A stretch of DNA of 64,000 nucleotides from VXMO01 sp965205915 (GCA_965205915.1 OZ242191.1:496001-560000), one strand, 5' to 3'. Positions 8,017 to 17,552 are shown, counted from the stretch's first letter. Numbers and translations: made by a program. Notes: generated by a model not told the origin, from the letters alone.

Positions 8017-8703
8017 TTACCCCTTCTCCGTGCTGCTTGGGCATATCTCTGATAACACACACCCCCCGCAATTTGGCCGCCTCGCGTGGCATACTTTGCG
8101 GCCGTGCTCTATTAGGTCTACGTGGAATTGGTAGATTTGGGAGTCGTCTAGCATGGATTCCAGGGCGTAGTGTGCTTTGTCCGCATTCATCTTTTTTGTG
8201 ATGAGGCCGAGGCGGCCTGAGACTCGGTGGACGTGCGTATCGACGGGGAACGCGGGGCGGCCGAGGCTGAATAGGAGGACACATGCCGCCGTCTTTTCAC
8301 CTACTCCGGGCAGGGTTAAGAGCCATTTCCGCGCCTCATCGAACGGGATGTCTGCAAGGAAATCGATGCTGAACTCGCCACGCTGCCGCTCGATCTCCCG
8401 GAGGATGGCCTGGATGCGCGGCGCTTTGATCTTTGACAGTCCGCCCCGCTTGATGGCCTCCTGAATCGCCTCCGTCGGCGCGTCGACTACCTCTTGCCAC
8501 GTCGGGAATGCCGCCTGCAGGTCCGCAAACGTGCGGTCGGTGTTCAGATCGGAGGTGTGCTGGGAGAGGACGGTGTAGATCAGCTCATCCATCGGCTCCG
8601 CCCGCTTCTCCCACATGCGCTCGCCGTAGTGCTCCAGAAGCAGGCGATACACGTCCTGCGCTCGCTGTGCGCGGACGGTTGGGCGGCGGCGTTTCGTGGT
8701 CAT
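8017..8703 (-). CDS. nth: Endonuclease III (DNA glycosylase/AP lyase)
   Basis: A base-excision-repair enzyme that removes oxidised pyrimidines and cuts the AP site. It is 228 residues, the usual length. It shows LSQHTSD (residues 47-52), the helix-hairpin-helix LPGVGEKTA with catalytic Lys137, the catalytic Asp155 in VDTHVHR, and the iron-sulfur loop Cys205-Cys212-Cys215-Cys221. All key residues are present, so it should be active. Its last 244 bp are duplicated at 7109-7352, with a membrane protein gene between the copies. It is divergent from tldD at 8811. Confidence 0.96.
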   Translation of the reverse strand: MTTKRRRPTVRAQRAQDVYRLLLEHYGERMWEKRAEPMDELIYTVLSQHTSDLNTDRTFADLQAAFPTWQEVVDAPTEAIQEAIKRGGLSKIKAPRIQAILREIERQRGEFSIDFLADIPFDEARKWLLTLPGVGEKTAACVLLFSLGRPAFPVDTHVHRVSGRLGLITKKMNADKAHYALESMLDDSQIYQFHVDLIEHGRKVCHARRPNCGGCVLSEICPSSTEKG

Positions 8704-8810
8704 CGCGTGATAGACTTTCCCTATGAAATCTACCTATATGGTAAGCCCCGGGCCGTCGAGTTCTACGCCGGCCCATTTCACACTCGCAGCCCGGTGGCAG
8801 GACTCTTCAG

Positions 8811-10169
8811 ATGCGCGATGAGATGACACAGGCCCTCAGCGGCCACAACGCGGACTACATCGAGTTGCGTATGGAGGAGTTGGACGTCAGCCATATCTCA
8901 ATGCGCGGTCGCGAGATCGACGACATCGGCGGCTCAACGAGCAAGGGTGGCGCGGCGCGGGCATATGTGAACGGCGCGTGGGGGTTCATCACCTTCACGC
9001 AATCCGACAATTTGCGGGAACGCGTCGCGACGGCGGTGCGGCAAGCGCATTTGGCCTCCGGCGAGGGCGGCGAACTTGTCCGCGGGGAGCCGGTCATCGC
9101 GGAGCCTCCGCCATTTCTGGACAACGATCCGTTCCTCGTGCCGCTGGATCGTAAGGTCGGGCTGTTGCAGGAATATGTCGAGGCGATGTGGGCTGTGCCG
9201 AACATCCAGAGCACGTCCATCGGCTCCGGTGATCGCCGCCGCGTCACGCATTTCGCGAACTCTGAGGGGTCATATATCAAGCAGGAGCGCGTGGACGTGA
9301 CGTTCCGCGCCCGCGCCATCGCCCGCAAGGACTCGGACGTTCAGCAGTACGGCGTCAGCGTCGGCAGTCTGGGTGACTACAACGTTCTTGAGGGCCGCCA
9401 CAACGAGATGCGCGAGATTGCCGAAAAGGCCCTCGCGCTCTTGGACGCGCCGCAGATTGATGGCCGCGAGTACACCGTCATCTGCGACCCGATCCTCGGC
9501 GGCGTGTTCGCGCATGAGGCGTTTGGCCATCTATCTGAGTCGGATTTCGTCTATGAGAACGACCAGATGAAGGACATCATGGTGCTTGGTCGTCGATTCG
9601 GCGGGCAGCACCTGAACATCGTCGATGGCGCGTCGGTTCCCGGACTGCGCGGCTCCTATGACTACGACGATGAGGGCATCGCGGCGCGCAAATCCGATTT
9701 GATCCGTGAGGGCGTGCTTGTCGGACGCCTGCACTCGCGTGAGACGGCAGGCAAGATGGGCGAGGGCGTCACCGGCAACGCGCGGGCCATGGACTACCGT
9801 TTCCCGCCAATCGTCCGCATGACAAATACGTTCATTGAGCCGGGCACGGCAACGTCGGAGGAGCTGATTGCGGACGTGAAAGACGGCGTCTACGCCAAGA
9901 ACTGGTACGGCGGCATGACATCCATGGAGATGTTCACGTTCTCCGCCGGTGAGGCATATCGCATCCGCAACGGCCGCATTGAGGAGCTGCTGCGGCCCGT
10001 CGTCCTGTCCGGCAACGTGTTTACCACTTTGGAAAATCTTGACGCCGTCGCCAACGATCTTGATATGAACCAGGGCGGCGGATGCGGAAAGGGCGGCCAA
10101 TCCCCCCTGCCCGTCTCCAACGGCAGCCCACACATTCGTATTCAGAACTGCCTCGTAGGGGGCGCGTAG
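8811..10169 (+). CDS. tldD: TldD family metalloprotease
   Basis: A 452-residue TldD subunit. The zinc-binding HExxxH motif is HEAFGHLSE at about residues 235-243, and the C-terminal third has GNARAMDYRFPPIVRMTNT and the glycine-rich GGGCGKGGQ. In the known system TldD and TldE form a heterodimeric protease that unfolds and trims small peptides such as microcin B17 precursor or CcdA antitoxin. The partner gene starts 3 bp downstream, so the complex is encoded here. The ATG at 8811 is used; ATG at 8823 is an alternative. Confidence 0.95.
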   Translation: MRDEMTQALSGHNADYIELRMEELDVSHISMRGREIDDIGGSTSKGGAARAYVNGAWGFITFTQSDNLRERVATAVRQAHLASGEGGELVRGEPVIAEPPPFLDNDPFLVPLDRKVGLLQEYVEAMWAVPNIQSTSIGSGDRRRVTHFANSEGSYIKQERVDVTFRARAIARKDSDVQQYGVSVGSLGDYNVLEGRHNEMREIAEKALALLDAPQIDGREYTVICDPILGGVFAHEAFGHLSESDFVYENDQMKDIMVLGRRFGGQHLNIVDGASVPGLRGSYDYDDEGIAARKSDLIREGVLVGRLHSRETAGKMGEGVTGNARAMDYRFPPIVRMTNTFIEPGTATSEELIADVKDGVYAKNWYGGMTSMEMFTFSAGEAYRIRNGRIEELLRPVVLSGNVFTTLENLDAVANDLDMNQGGGCGKGGQSPLPVSNGSPHIRIQNCLVGGA

Positions 10170-10172
10170 ACG

Positions 10173-11525
10173 ATGGCGGGCGACCCAAACCCGGCTGACG
10201 CTGCTCTGCTTGAGCGAACTCTGGCCTACACGCGCGACAAGACGACCGCCGCCGAGGTCATGGTCAGCGAGGGCGAATCGACTCCTGTGGGATTCGAGGC
10301 GGACAAGCTCAAGGAAATCTCCACACGCCAGACCTGGGGAATTGGCATCCGCGTCTTTGTGGACGGGCGGATGGGCGTTTCATCCACGAACGACCCGGAC
10401 AGAGTCGAAGAACTCGTTGACCGCGCCATCGAACTGGCTCGGTACGGCCCGGAGTCGGCGCTCACACTACCGTCCCCATTGAACGAAACGCACTCTGTCG
10501 ACACGTATGATACGGCCATTGAGGAAGTCACGACAGAGGCGATGGTGGACGCGGGACAGCGGCTTATTGATGCCGCAAAGCCACTCGAGCCGGACGCGCA
10601 GTATGACGCAAACCTCACCCGCAGCACGAGCCGTTTCGCCTTTGCAAACTCCAACGGCGTCAGCTTTGGCCACCGAAAGAGTGGTTTCGGATTGTTCGTC
10701 TCCGGCACGCTAATTCGTGGCACGGATATGTTTTTCATCGGCGAGGGTGACCGCGGTTGCAGCCCGGATTGGGACATGCAGCGGCACCTCGACGGCCTAC
10801 GGCGTCAGATTGAGTGGGGCAAGGAGATCGCGCAGACACCCGCCGGCCACATGCCAGTCCTTTTCATGCCCCGCGCCGTCTCGTCCGTCCTGCTCGGCCC
10901 GTTCCTCTCCGGCATCAACGGCAAGACCGTATTACAGGGATCATCGCCGCTTGGCGGCCGTATAGGGAAACAGGTCTTTGACACGCGGCTTTCTATTGTT
11001 GATAATCCCACCCTGCCTCTCAAGCCGCCCTCTCGTTCCTATGACGATGAGGGCGTGCCGAGTCGCCGACAATTCCTGGTAGAGAACGGCGTCTTGCGCA
11101 CGATCCTCTATGACCTGCAGACGGCGGCCAAGGCAGGCACGGAGCCGACGGGCAGCGCATCGCGGGGGCTTGGCGCGATGCCCGGCATGGGCACGACATA
11201 TCTCACGATTGAGCCGGGTGACGCATCTTTCGATGACATGCTCAAGACGATGGGCGACGGCGTGATCGTTGAGCGGCTGATCGGCATGGGACAAGGCAAC
11301 GTGCTGGGCGGCGATGCCGGCGGCAACATCCTGCTCGGTTACCGCGTACAGGGTGGTGAGGTGGTTGGCCGCGTGAAGGACACCATGCTCCACTGCAATA
11401 TCTATGAAATCCTCAAGGACATCATGGCCATCGGAGCGGAGCCGACGGAGATGGGCGGCTCGCTTTCCACACCGGCCATCCTTTGCGGCGGCGTCTCCAT
11501 CGCGCCCAAGACCGACGCCGGGTAA
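10173..11525 (+). CDS. tldE: TldE/PmbA family protein (TldD partner)
   Basis: A 450-residue TldE/PmbA protein that follows tldD by 3 bp. It has the family's N-terminal VGFEADKLKEIST region and the C-terminal GNVLGGDAGGNILLGYRVQGGEVVGRVKDTML block, and it lacks the HExxxH zinc site, as expected for the non-catalytic partner. It is co-transcribed with tldD and probably with the HEAT-repeat gene 20 bp downstream. Present knowledge of TldD/E suggests peptide or antitoxin processing; several toxin-antitoxin modules occur in this window, but no direct link is visible. Confidence 0.95.
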   Translation: MAGDPNPADAALLERTLAYTRDKTTAAEVMVSEGESTPVGFEADKLKEISTRQTWGIGIRVFVDGRMGVSSTNDPDRVEELVDRAIELARYGPESALTLPSPLNETHSVDTYDTAIEEVTTEAMVDAGQRLIDAAKPLEPDAQYDANLTRSTSRFAFANSNGVSFGHRKSGFGLFVSGTLIRGTDMFFIGEGDRGCSPDWDMQRHLDGLRRQIEWGKEIAQTPAGHMPVLFMPRAVSSVLLGPFLSGINGKTVLQGSSPLGGRIGKQVFDTRLSIVDNPTLPLKPPSRSYDDEGVPSRRQFLVENGVLRTILYDLQTAAKAGTEPTGSASRGLGAMPGMGTTYLTIEPGDASFDDMLKTMGDGVIVERLIGMGQGNVLGGDAGGNILLGYRVQGGEVVGRVKDTMLHCNIYEILKDIMAIGAEPTEMGGSLSTPAILCGGVSIAPKTDAG

Positions 11526-11544
11526 CCCAGCAGGAGCCGATGCG

Positions 11545-12612
11545 ATGCAGTCGGACGGCATCGATACCATCATCGACGCGTTACGGCAGGACCCTGCCGG
11601 AGTAACCGCGACCACTCTCGTCGAGCTATCCGACCCTGACCGCGAATCGCTGACACGCATCGTGGACACCCTGCGCGAGATCGACTTTGAGTACCGCCGC
11701 TCCGTCCTGGCGCAGCTCGTTGAACTGGCAGAGGAGAGCATCGACTACAGCTTTGACCGCATCTTCATGGCTCTCATAGACGATGAGGACGAAGAGGTGC
11801 GGGTGGCCGCAATCATGGGGCTATGGGAGAGCGAAGATCGTTCGCTCATTGAGCCGCTGTTTGAACGGCTGCTATTTGATAAGGATGAGCGTGCGCGGGC
11901 AGTGGCGGCGCAGTCGCTTGGCCGCTTTGCCGTGCGGGCAGAGCTTGGGGAATTGCTGGAACGGGACTCTACCCGCGTCCGCGATGGCCTGCTGGACCTC
12001 CTACGGAATGAGCAAGAGCCGTCCTTTGAGGTTCGGCGGCGCGTCATTGAGGCCGTCTCCGCGTTCACATCGGAAGAAGTACGGCAAATCATCCTGGAGA
12101 CATATGACAGCGCCAGCGAGACCCTGCGCGCTTCCGCCATCTACGCCATGGGGCAGAACGCCGATACCTCTTGGCTAAGCTATATCCGGGAGGAGATGGA
12201 GAGCGAATCCGAAGTGGTGCGATTTGAGGCTGCCGGCGCGGCGGGACGCATGGGCGATGAGCGTCTCATCCCGGCCCTTGCCCGCATGGGCATGGAGGAA
12301 AACACGGAAGTCCAGGGCGCGGTAGTTACGGCCCTGAGCGCCATCGGCGGCTCGGCCGCCCAGCGTGTCCTGCGGCGATTCCTCCAGCACTCGGATGAGG
12401 GCTTTCGTGAGCTTTCGCTCGATGCGCTGGAGAGTATGCAGAGCTTTGACAACAACGCGGAGATTCTCCGCAAGGCAGCCCGTGGCGCAGCCGATGCCGT
12501 CTCGACAGTAAATGACGACCCCGAGGATGATGTCTTTGAGAACTTCGACGACGATCTCGGCATCGAGGAAGAACTTGACGAGGACGAGGGCGAGGGCGAG
12601 GACGAATGGTAG
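11545..12612 (+). CDS. HEAT-repeat protein with acidic tail
   Basis: A 355-residue soluble helical-repeat protein. Successive units such as DEDEEVRVAAIMGLWESEDRSLIEPL and DERARAVAAQSLGRFA show the HEAT pattern of paired helices with a conserved Asp/Arg-Val-Ala core, covering about residues 60-310. The last 35 residues are strongly acidic (DDDLGIEEELDEDEGEGEDEW). It is presumably a protein-interaction scaffold; the partner is unknown. The ATG at 11545 (MQSDGID) follows an AGGAG site and lies 20 bp after tldE; the open frame further upstream lies inside tldE. Its end overlaps the nudix start at ATGGTAG. Confidence 0.88.
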   Translation: MQSDGIDTIIDALRQDPAGVTATTLVELSDPDRESLTRIVDTLREIDFEYRRSVLAQLVELAEESIDYSFDRIFMALIDDEDEEVRVAAIMGLWESEDRSLIEPLFERLLFDKDERARAVAAQSLGRFAVRAELGELLERDSTRVRDGLLDLLRNEQEPSFEVRRRVIEAVSAFTSEEVRQIILETYDSASETLRASAIYAMGQNADTSWLSYIREEMESESEVVRFEAAGAAGRMGDERLIPALARMGMEENTEVQGAVVTALSAIGGSAAQRVLRRFLQHSDEGFRELSLDALESMQSFDNNAEILRKAARGAADAVSTVNDDPEDDVFENFDDDLGIEEELDEDEGEGEDEW

Positions 12613-13109
12613 GCGCAGGTAACCGCATGACGCAACGGCAACCGGACAGCGATGGCCGCGTCCAATATGACGTATCCGCCGGCGGCGTTGTCGTCCGATG
12701 CACGCCGGACGCGCAGCTGGAAATCGTCATTTGCCGCCGCAGCGCCACCGGGCTCTGGGCCTTGCCAAAAGGCACGCCGGAGGCAAATGAGACTCGTACA
12801 GAGACGGCGCTGAGGGAAGTTCAGGAAGAGACGGGGCTTGAGGTCACAATTCTCGGCGAGCTCGGCAGTGTTCGCTACACTTTCACTGCGGAGGGTGTGC
12901 TGCATGACAAGGAGGTCTTTCACTACCTGATGGAGCCGGTGGGCGGCAGCATTGACGACCATGATGGTGAGTTCGATCTTGTAGAGTGGTTGCCGCTTGA
13001 ACCCGCTACCTTGGGCAGGATGACGTACGATACAGATGTGGAAATTCTTAACAGGGCCATTCGCGCGATGGCTCCCAACCCGGACGCAGCCAATGGAAAC
13101 CGGCACTAA
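12606..13109 (+). CDS. NUDIX hydrolase
   Basis: A 167-residue Nudix protein. The Nudix box matches G-x5-E-x7-R-E-U-x-E-E-x-G-U exactly (from GTPEANE to REVQEETGLEV, about residues 57-80). It begins after a typical SAGGVVVR strand and is followed by HYLMEPVGG. The family hydrolyses nucleoside diphosphates linked to another moiety; the substrate is not predictable here. The start at 12606 overlaps the HEAT gene stop by 7 bases; ATG at 12627 is a possible alternative. Its 3' end overlaps the GNAT gene by 17 bp. Confidence 0.92.
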   Translation: MVGAGNRMTQRQPDSDGRVQYDVSAGGVVVRCTPDAQLEIVICRRSATGLWALPKGTPEANETRTETALREVQEETGLEVTILGELGSVRYTFTAEGVLHDKEVFHYLMEPVGGSIDDHDGEFDLVEWLPLEPATLGRMTYDTDVEILNRAIRAMAPNPDAANGNRH

Positions 13110-13659
13110 GAGGCTCATTGTCACCGGCGAGCGTGTCGGCCTGAGAGACAAGGCCGAAATCGACTCGTGGAACGATTACCTGTGGCGCTCGGACGATGAG
13201 CTTGCCGAGCTTGACGCCACCTACCCGCTCAAGATGACCTATGAGCAATACGCGCCCATCCACACCGATGACCTCAACTACATCTCAAAGCGCAGTCACC
13301 GCTTTGCCATCGTGGAGCTTTCTGAGAGCAAGCATATCGGCAACTGCATGTACTACGACCTTGACCGACGGGCAAAAGAGGCTGAACTCGGCATCATGAT
13401 CGGCGACCGCGCCTACTGGAACGGCGGGTACGGCACGGAGGCCGTCAAGCTCCTGACAAGCTGGATGTTCAAAGATCTTGAGTTGGCGCGCGTCTATCTC
13501 AAGACGCTGGACTGGAACGTGCGCGCCCAACGCGCCTTCACAAAGGCCGGCTTCTCACAGACCGGCTTCCGCGACCAGGGCCGCTACCGCTTCATGCTAA
13601 TGGACATCAAACGAGACCGCTGGGAAGAGATGCAGCAGGCCGCGCCCGAAGCCGATTAG
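13093..13659 (+). CDS. GNAT family N-acetyltransferase (RimJ/RimL-like)
   Basis: A 188-residue acetyltransferase. The acetyl-CoA-binding region is AELGIMIGDRAYWNGGYGTEA (motif A, with the G-x-G-T-E pyrophosphate loop), followed by LKTLDWNVRAQRAFTKAGF (motif B), typical of the RimJ/RimL branch that acetylates protein N-termini or small amines. The ATG at 13093 (METGTKR) lies inside the end of the nudix gene, which suggests coupling in the tldD operon. It converges on ridA with a 4-bp overlap at 13656-13659. Confidence 0.9.
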   Translation: METGTKRLIVTGERVGLRDKAEIDSWNDYLWRSDDELAELDATYPLKMTYEQYAPIHTDDLNYISKRSHRFAIVELSESKHIGNCMYYDLDRRAKEAELGIMIGDRAYWNGGYGTEAVKLLTSWMFKDLELARVYLKTLDWNVRAQRAFTKAGFSQTGFRDQGRYRFMLMDIKRDRWEEMQQAAPEAD

Positions 13660-14039
13660 TCCAAAACCGCCGTCGCCTCTACCTCTATTAGGTAGTCCGG
13701 GTGGGCCAGGCCGCTGATGAACAGCAGTGTGCTCGCGGGCGGATCACTTGGGATATGGCGCTCCCGCGCGGCACGGTAGCCGTCGATATCCTCACGTTGC
13801 GTCAGGAATGTCGTGATCTTGACGACGTTCGCCCATGTCGCGCCGACGGAGGCCAAGGCAACCTCCAGGTTGCTGAACACCTGCTCCGCCTGAACGTTGA
13901 TGTCGCCCGCGCCCACAATCTGCCCTTCCGCCGTGATCGACGTTTGACCGGCGATGTGGACGATGTTGCCACTCTTGACGACCTGCGTGTACGCGGTCGG
14001 CTTCGTCAATCCGTCAGGTTGAATCCTCTCGATACTCAT
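13656..14039 (-). CDS. RidA family protein (YjgF/YER057c/UK114)
   Basis: A 127-residue RidA-like protein. RidA enzymes hydrolyse reactive imines and enamines formed by PLP enzymes. Features seen are GNIVHIAGQTSIT, DINVQAEQVFSNLEVAL and the C-terminal PASTLLFISGLAHPDYLIEVEATAV; the usual R-x-x-V-x-V-x-x-L motif is replaced by PASTLLFISGL, so activity as a classical RidA is less sure. The start at 14039 lies 1 base from the stop of the RNase D gene, so it is the last gene of the uvrD-rnd-ridA operon. Confidence 0.88.
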   Translation of the reverse strand: MSIERIQPDGLTKPTAYTQVVKSGNIVHIAGQTSITAEGQIVGAGDINVQAEQVFSNLEVALASVGATWANVVKITTFLTQREDIDGYRAARERHIPSDPPASTLLFISGLAHPDYLIEVEATAVLD

Positions 14040-14040
14040 T

Positions 14041-15183
14041 TCATTCCCCCAGGTTCCGCAGCAACTCTCTGAGAGAGGCTGCAAACTCTTTCGCTTGCCA
14101 TTTCCGCACGATCTGTCCACCGTCACCGGTTTCATCATCCAGCAACGAGGGATCGCGCGCCAATCGTTCCAGGCTCTGCATCGGCCAGATCAGGGCCGGA
14201 TCGAGCTCAAACCCGCGCCCTTGTTCCGCGCGCCACGCCTTGAGTTCGCGCAGTCGGTCATTATGTTCTCGGGTGGGTCTGCCCTCCGCGCCATTGGGAT
14301 TTGGGTTGCGCGGGCGTTTGACCGGCTCAGCTGCAAGACCACGATCCCGGGCGCGTTGCAGGCTCTTGCCATATCGACGTATCGCACTCTCCGGAACGCC
14401 CTCAATTGTCGGAAGATCGGCGTCGCCCGCCCCCGCTATGGCGGTCAGAATGGATTCGTTCAGAATCTTGAACGGCGGGATGTCACGCCGCAGACCCTCA
14501 TTGTGGCGAAAGACGTACAGCTCCCGTAGCACCGCAAGCTCCTGCGGCTCAAGACCCCGGCTGCCCTTGGTATTGAGAAAGGCGACCTCAGGCGGGTCCG
14601 GTTGCCGAAACCGCACGTCCTCTAAACGTCGGAACTCTTCTTCAACCCACTCCATCCGCCCAAGCTCTTCCAGCCGCCGCCTCAATTCGAGACGCAAGTC
14701 CTGGAGATGCAGCACATCATCGACAGCATATTGCAGCGCCTCATCGGAGAGCGGTCGCACCGTCCAGTCCGCCCGCTGTAGGCTCTTGGTTTTGACGATT
14801 GCGACGCCGAGCGCCTCTTGCAGAACCGTGTTCAGCCCAACACGATCCATGCCGCAGAACTGCGCCGCGATGCTCGTGTCGAAAACGTTGGCCGCGAGGA
14901 ACGACCATTCCTTGTCGAATACGCGAATATCGTTGGATGCGGCGTGCATGACCTTTTCGATGGCGCGATCGGCGAGCAAGCGCCCCAGCGGAGCGACATC
15001 CTCCGTCGACATCTCCAACGGATCGACGACCCACGCACTGCCCTCCGTCGCTATCTGCACGAGGCAGAGGCGATCCGGAAAGCGGTGAAAGCCGTTGGAC
15101 TCCGTATCAATGACGATGCACTGCGCCTGAGACAGCCGCTCCACCAGCGCGGCGAGGCCGTCGGCATCCCCGATAATCTCCAC
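14041..15183 (-). CDS. rnd: Ribonuclease D-like 3'-5' exonuclease with HRDC domain
   Basis: A 380-residue DEDD exonuclease. Exo I is IDTES with Asp26 and Glu28, Exo II lies in HAASNDIRVFDKEW, and Exo III is YAVDDVLHL. The C-terminal half has an HRDC domain (LAVLRELYVFRHNEGLRRD to IPPFKILNES, residues about 205-290). RNase D trims the 3' ends of tRNA precursors and other stable RNAs. It starts with GTG at 15183, 23 bp after the helicase stop and 1 base before ridA, so it is co-transcribed with both. Confidence 0.93.
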   Translation of the reverse strand: MEIIGDADGLAALVERLSQAQCIVIDTESNGFHRFPDRLCLVQIATEGSAWVVDPLEMSTEDVAPLGRLLADRAIEKVMHAASNDIRVFDKEWSFLAANVFDTSIAAQFCGMDRVGLNTVLQEALGVAIVKTKSLQRADWTVRPLSDEALQYAVDDVLHLQDLRLELRRRLEELGRMEWVEEEFRRLEDVRFRQPDPPEVAFLNTKGSRGLEPQELAVLRELYVFRHNEGLRRDIPPFKILNESILTAIAGAGDADLPTIEGVPESAIRRYGKSLQRARDRGLAAEPVKRPRNPNPNGAEGRPTREHNDRLRELKAWRAEQGRGFELDPALIWPMQSLERLARDPSLLDDETGDGGQIVRKWQAKEFAASLRELLRNLGE

Positions 15184-15206
15184 GCGCGCCGGGTGGTTGC
15201 TCCAGG

Positions 15207-17420
15207 TCAGTTCAGTTTCTCCAATCCGGCGAATGTGGCCAGCAGGCGCTTCACGCCCTGGCCTTTGAACGCAACCGTTACTTCAAAATCATCCCGTGCC
15301 GGCGTCTCAAGGCACGCCACGACGACACCCTGTCCAAACTTGGCATGGCCGACATGGTCGCCGGGTCTGAACGGCGCGGGGGCCTTGGGCACATCCAGTT
15401 GTGGCCCCGGCATCGGTTCCCGAGGGCCGGAGAAGCCGGGGAGAGACGGCATCTGCCGCTTAATCAGTTCCTGCGGCAGATCGCTCAAGAATCGGGAAGC
15501 GCCGCGGGGGCCATACTGCCCTCGCGTGTTGCGACGCAGCGCATGTGTCATATACAGACGATCCATCGCTCGCGTCATGCCGACGTAGCAGAGGCGCCGT
15601 TCCTCCTCCAGCTCTGCGGGGTCGCCGGATTCCAGTGAGCGGAAATGCGGGAGCAGTTCCTCCTCCACGCCCACGATGAACGCGATGGGGAACTCCAGTC
15701 CCTTGGCCTGGTGGAGTGTGATGAGCGTCACGGCTTCGAGACGGTCAGGACCCTCCTCACGGAGAGCGGCATCAAGGTCTGTGGACAGCGCCACTTGGTC
15801 AAGGAACGCCGCAAAGGCCTCGCCGGGCGGCAGTGTCTGGTATTGCGCTGCCACGTTCCGCAACTCATCGATGTTGTCCAGTCGATCTTCCGCGTCCTCA
15901 TCGGCCTGTAGATAGTTCTTGTAGTCGGTATCGTGGAGCACCTGGTCAAAGAACTCGAGGATGTCCTTCTGCTGCGAGGCTTCCAGGAGCTGCGTCATCA
16001 TCCGGACGAACTCGCGAACCGGGCGCTGGGATTGCGCCGGAAGGATTGGGACGTTTGGCCCCTGAGCGGCCGCCGCAACCTGCATGGCGCTAAAGAGCGG
16101 CAAGCCGTTGGCGTCCGCCCATTGTTCGAGAATGTCCAGCGACCGCCTGCCGATGCCGCGTGTCGGCACATTGACGATCCGCAGCAGGCTGATGTTGTCA
16201 TACGGATTGTGGAGAACACGGAGGTACGAGACGACATCCTTGACCTCGCGGCGCTCCCAGAACCGCAGCCCGCCGATGATGCGGTAACGAATTCCCGCGC
16301 GGTTGAACGCATCCTCAAGGGCGCGGGATTGAGCGTTGGTGCGGTACATGATTGCGACGTCACCGAGCCGCGCGGAGTCCTCGCCGGTCAGCCGCTCAAT
16401 CTCTCCCGCGACGTACAGCGCCTCGTATTCCTCGTCCTCCGTCGCCTCAACGGTGACGCGCCTGCCACTGCCCTTTTCGGCCGTAAGTTCAATTTCCTTG
16501 CGCTCCTTATTAGCGCTGACAAGCGCGTGGGCGGCATCGACTATGGTCGACGTGGAACGGTAGTTACGACCCAACGGAATCGTTTGCGTCTCCGGGAAAT
16601 CGCGCTCAAATCGGAGAATGTTCTGGATGTCGGCGTGTCTCCACGAGTAGATGGACTGATCGGGGTCGCCGACGACGCAGAGATTGGGGCGCTCACCGGC
16701 AATGAGCCGAGTCAACTCGTACTGCGCCCGATTGGTGTCCTGCCATTCATCCACCATCACATGGTCATAGCGGCCCTGGTACTTGGCAAGGATGTCGGGT
16801 TTTGAGCGGAATAACAGCACCGGCTTGATGAGCAAGTCATCAAAGTCGACGGCGTGGGCGGCTTTCAACAACTGCTCATAGCGGTCGTAGCAGGAGGCGA
16901 CGATCTTTTCGTAACGGTTGCCTGCTTGCGACGCATAATCCCCTACGGTCAGCATCAGGTTTTTCGCGCCGCTTATCGCGTTTTGGATGGCCGGCGGACG
17001 GTAGGTGTGGGTATCGAGACCCTCCGCCTCAATAGCCTTCTTGACCAGGCTCTGCTGCTCATCCTGATCGTAGATAACGAAATTGTTCTCTACGCCGATG
17101 TGCCCGCCATCTCTGCGGAGGATGCCCGCGCCGAACGCGTGAAACGTGCCCATCGTCAAATTATCCGTGTGTTCACCGATAAGATTCTGCACGCGGTTGC
17201 GCATCTCACGCGCTGCCCTGTTGGTGAACGTTACGGCAAGTATCCGCCGCGGATTCACGTTTAGAACGCGCACCAGGTAGGCAATCCGGTGGGTTATGAC
17301 CCGCGTCTTGCCGGATCCGGGCCCGGCAATGATGAGGACGGGGCCGTTTACGGCCTCCACGGCGCGACGTTGTTCGTCATTGAGGTTCTGGAGAATGTCA
17401 CGCGCTGCTACGGTTGTCAT
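15207..17420 (-). CDS. UvrD/PcrA-type DNA helicase
   Basis: A superfamily 1A 3'-5' DNA helicase of 737 residues. Walker A is AGPGSGKT (32-39), motif Ia VTFTNRAAREM, motif II VDEWQDTN, motif III VVGDPDQSIYSWR, motif IV GRNYRS, motif V HQAKGLEF and motif VI YVGMTRA. The C-terminal DHVGHAKFGQGVVV resembles the Tudor-like domain of PcrA that contacts RNA polymerase. Roles would be repair, replication restart and clearing of RecA. The ATG at 17420 is used because the GTG at 17432 abuts its GGAGA site with no spacing. First gene of the operon with rnd and ridA. Confidence 0.95.
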   Translation of the reverse strand: MTTVAARDILQNLNDEQRRAVEAVNGPVLIIAGPGSGKTRVITHRIAYLVRVLNVNPRRILAVTFTNRAAREMRNRVQNLIGEHTDNLTMGTFHAFGAGILRRDGGHIGVENNFVIYDQDEQQSLVKKAIEAEGLDTHTYRPPAIQNAISGAKNLMLTVGDYASQAGNRYEKIVASCYDRYEQLLKAAHAVDFDDLLIKPVLLFRSKPDILAKYQGRYDHVMVDEWQDTNRAQYELTRLIAGERPNLCVVGDPDQSIYSWRHADIQNILRFERDFPETQTIPLGRNYRSTSTIVDAAHALVSANKERKEIELTAEKGSGRRVTVEATEDEEYEALYVAGEIERLTGEDSARLGDVAIMYRTNAQSRALEDAFNRAGIRYRIIGGLRFWERREVKDVVSYLRVLHNPYDNISLLRIVNVPTRGIGRRSLDILEQWADANGLPLFSAMQVAAAAQGPNVPILPAQSQRPVREFVRMMTQLLEASQQKDILEFFDQVLHDTDYKNYLQADEDAEDRLDNIDELRNVAAQYQTLPPGEAFAAFLDQVALSTDLDAALREEGPDRLEAVTLITLHQAKGLEFPIAFIVGVEEELLPHFRSLESGDPAELEEERRLCYVGMTRAMDRLYMTHALRRNTRGQYGPRGASRFLSDLPQELIKRQMPSLPGFSGPREPMPGPQLDVPKAPAPFRPGDHVGHAKFGQGVVVACLETPARDDFEVTVAFKGQGVKRLLATFAGLEKLN

Positions 17421-17474
17421 AGGAGAAGTCACTCTCCGCTAAGCATACCAGCGGTACTGAGGAATAAGCGCCAG

Positions 17475-17552
17475 ATTCTGGCCGAAGGGCCAGAATGACG
17501 GTGAGTGTGGCTGGCTCAACTGAGGTTTGGATTCCCGCTTTCGCGGGAATGA
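17475..17552. repeat. Two dispersed palindromes upstream of the helicase gene
   Basis: One palindrome at 17475-17496 has arms ATTCTGGCC and GGCCAGAAT and is followed by GACGG; a second near 17531-17550 has arms ATTCCCGC and GCGGGAAT and is followed by GACGG. Different stem sequences keep perfect pairing inside the same flanks. Confidence 0.8.
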
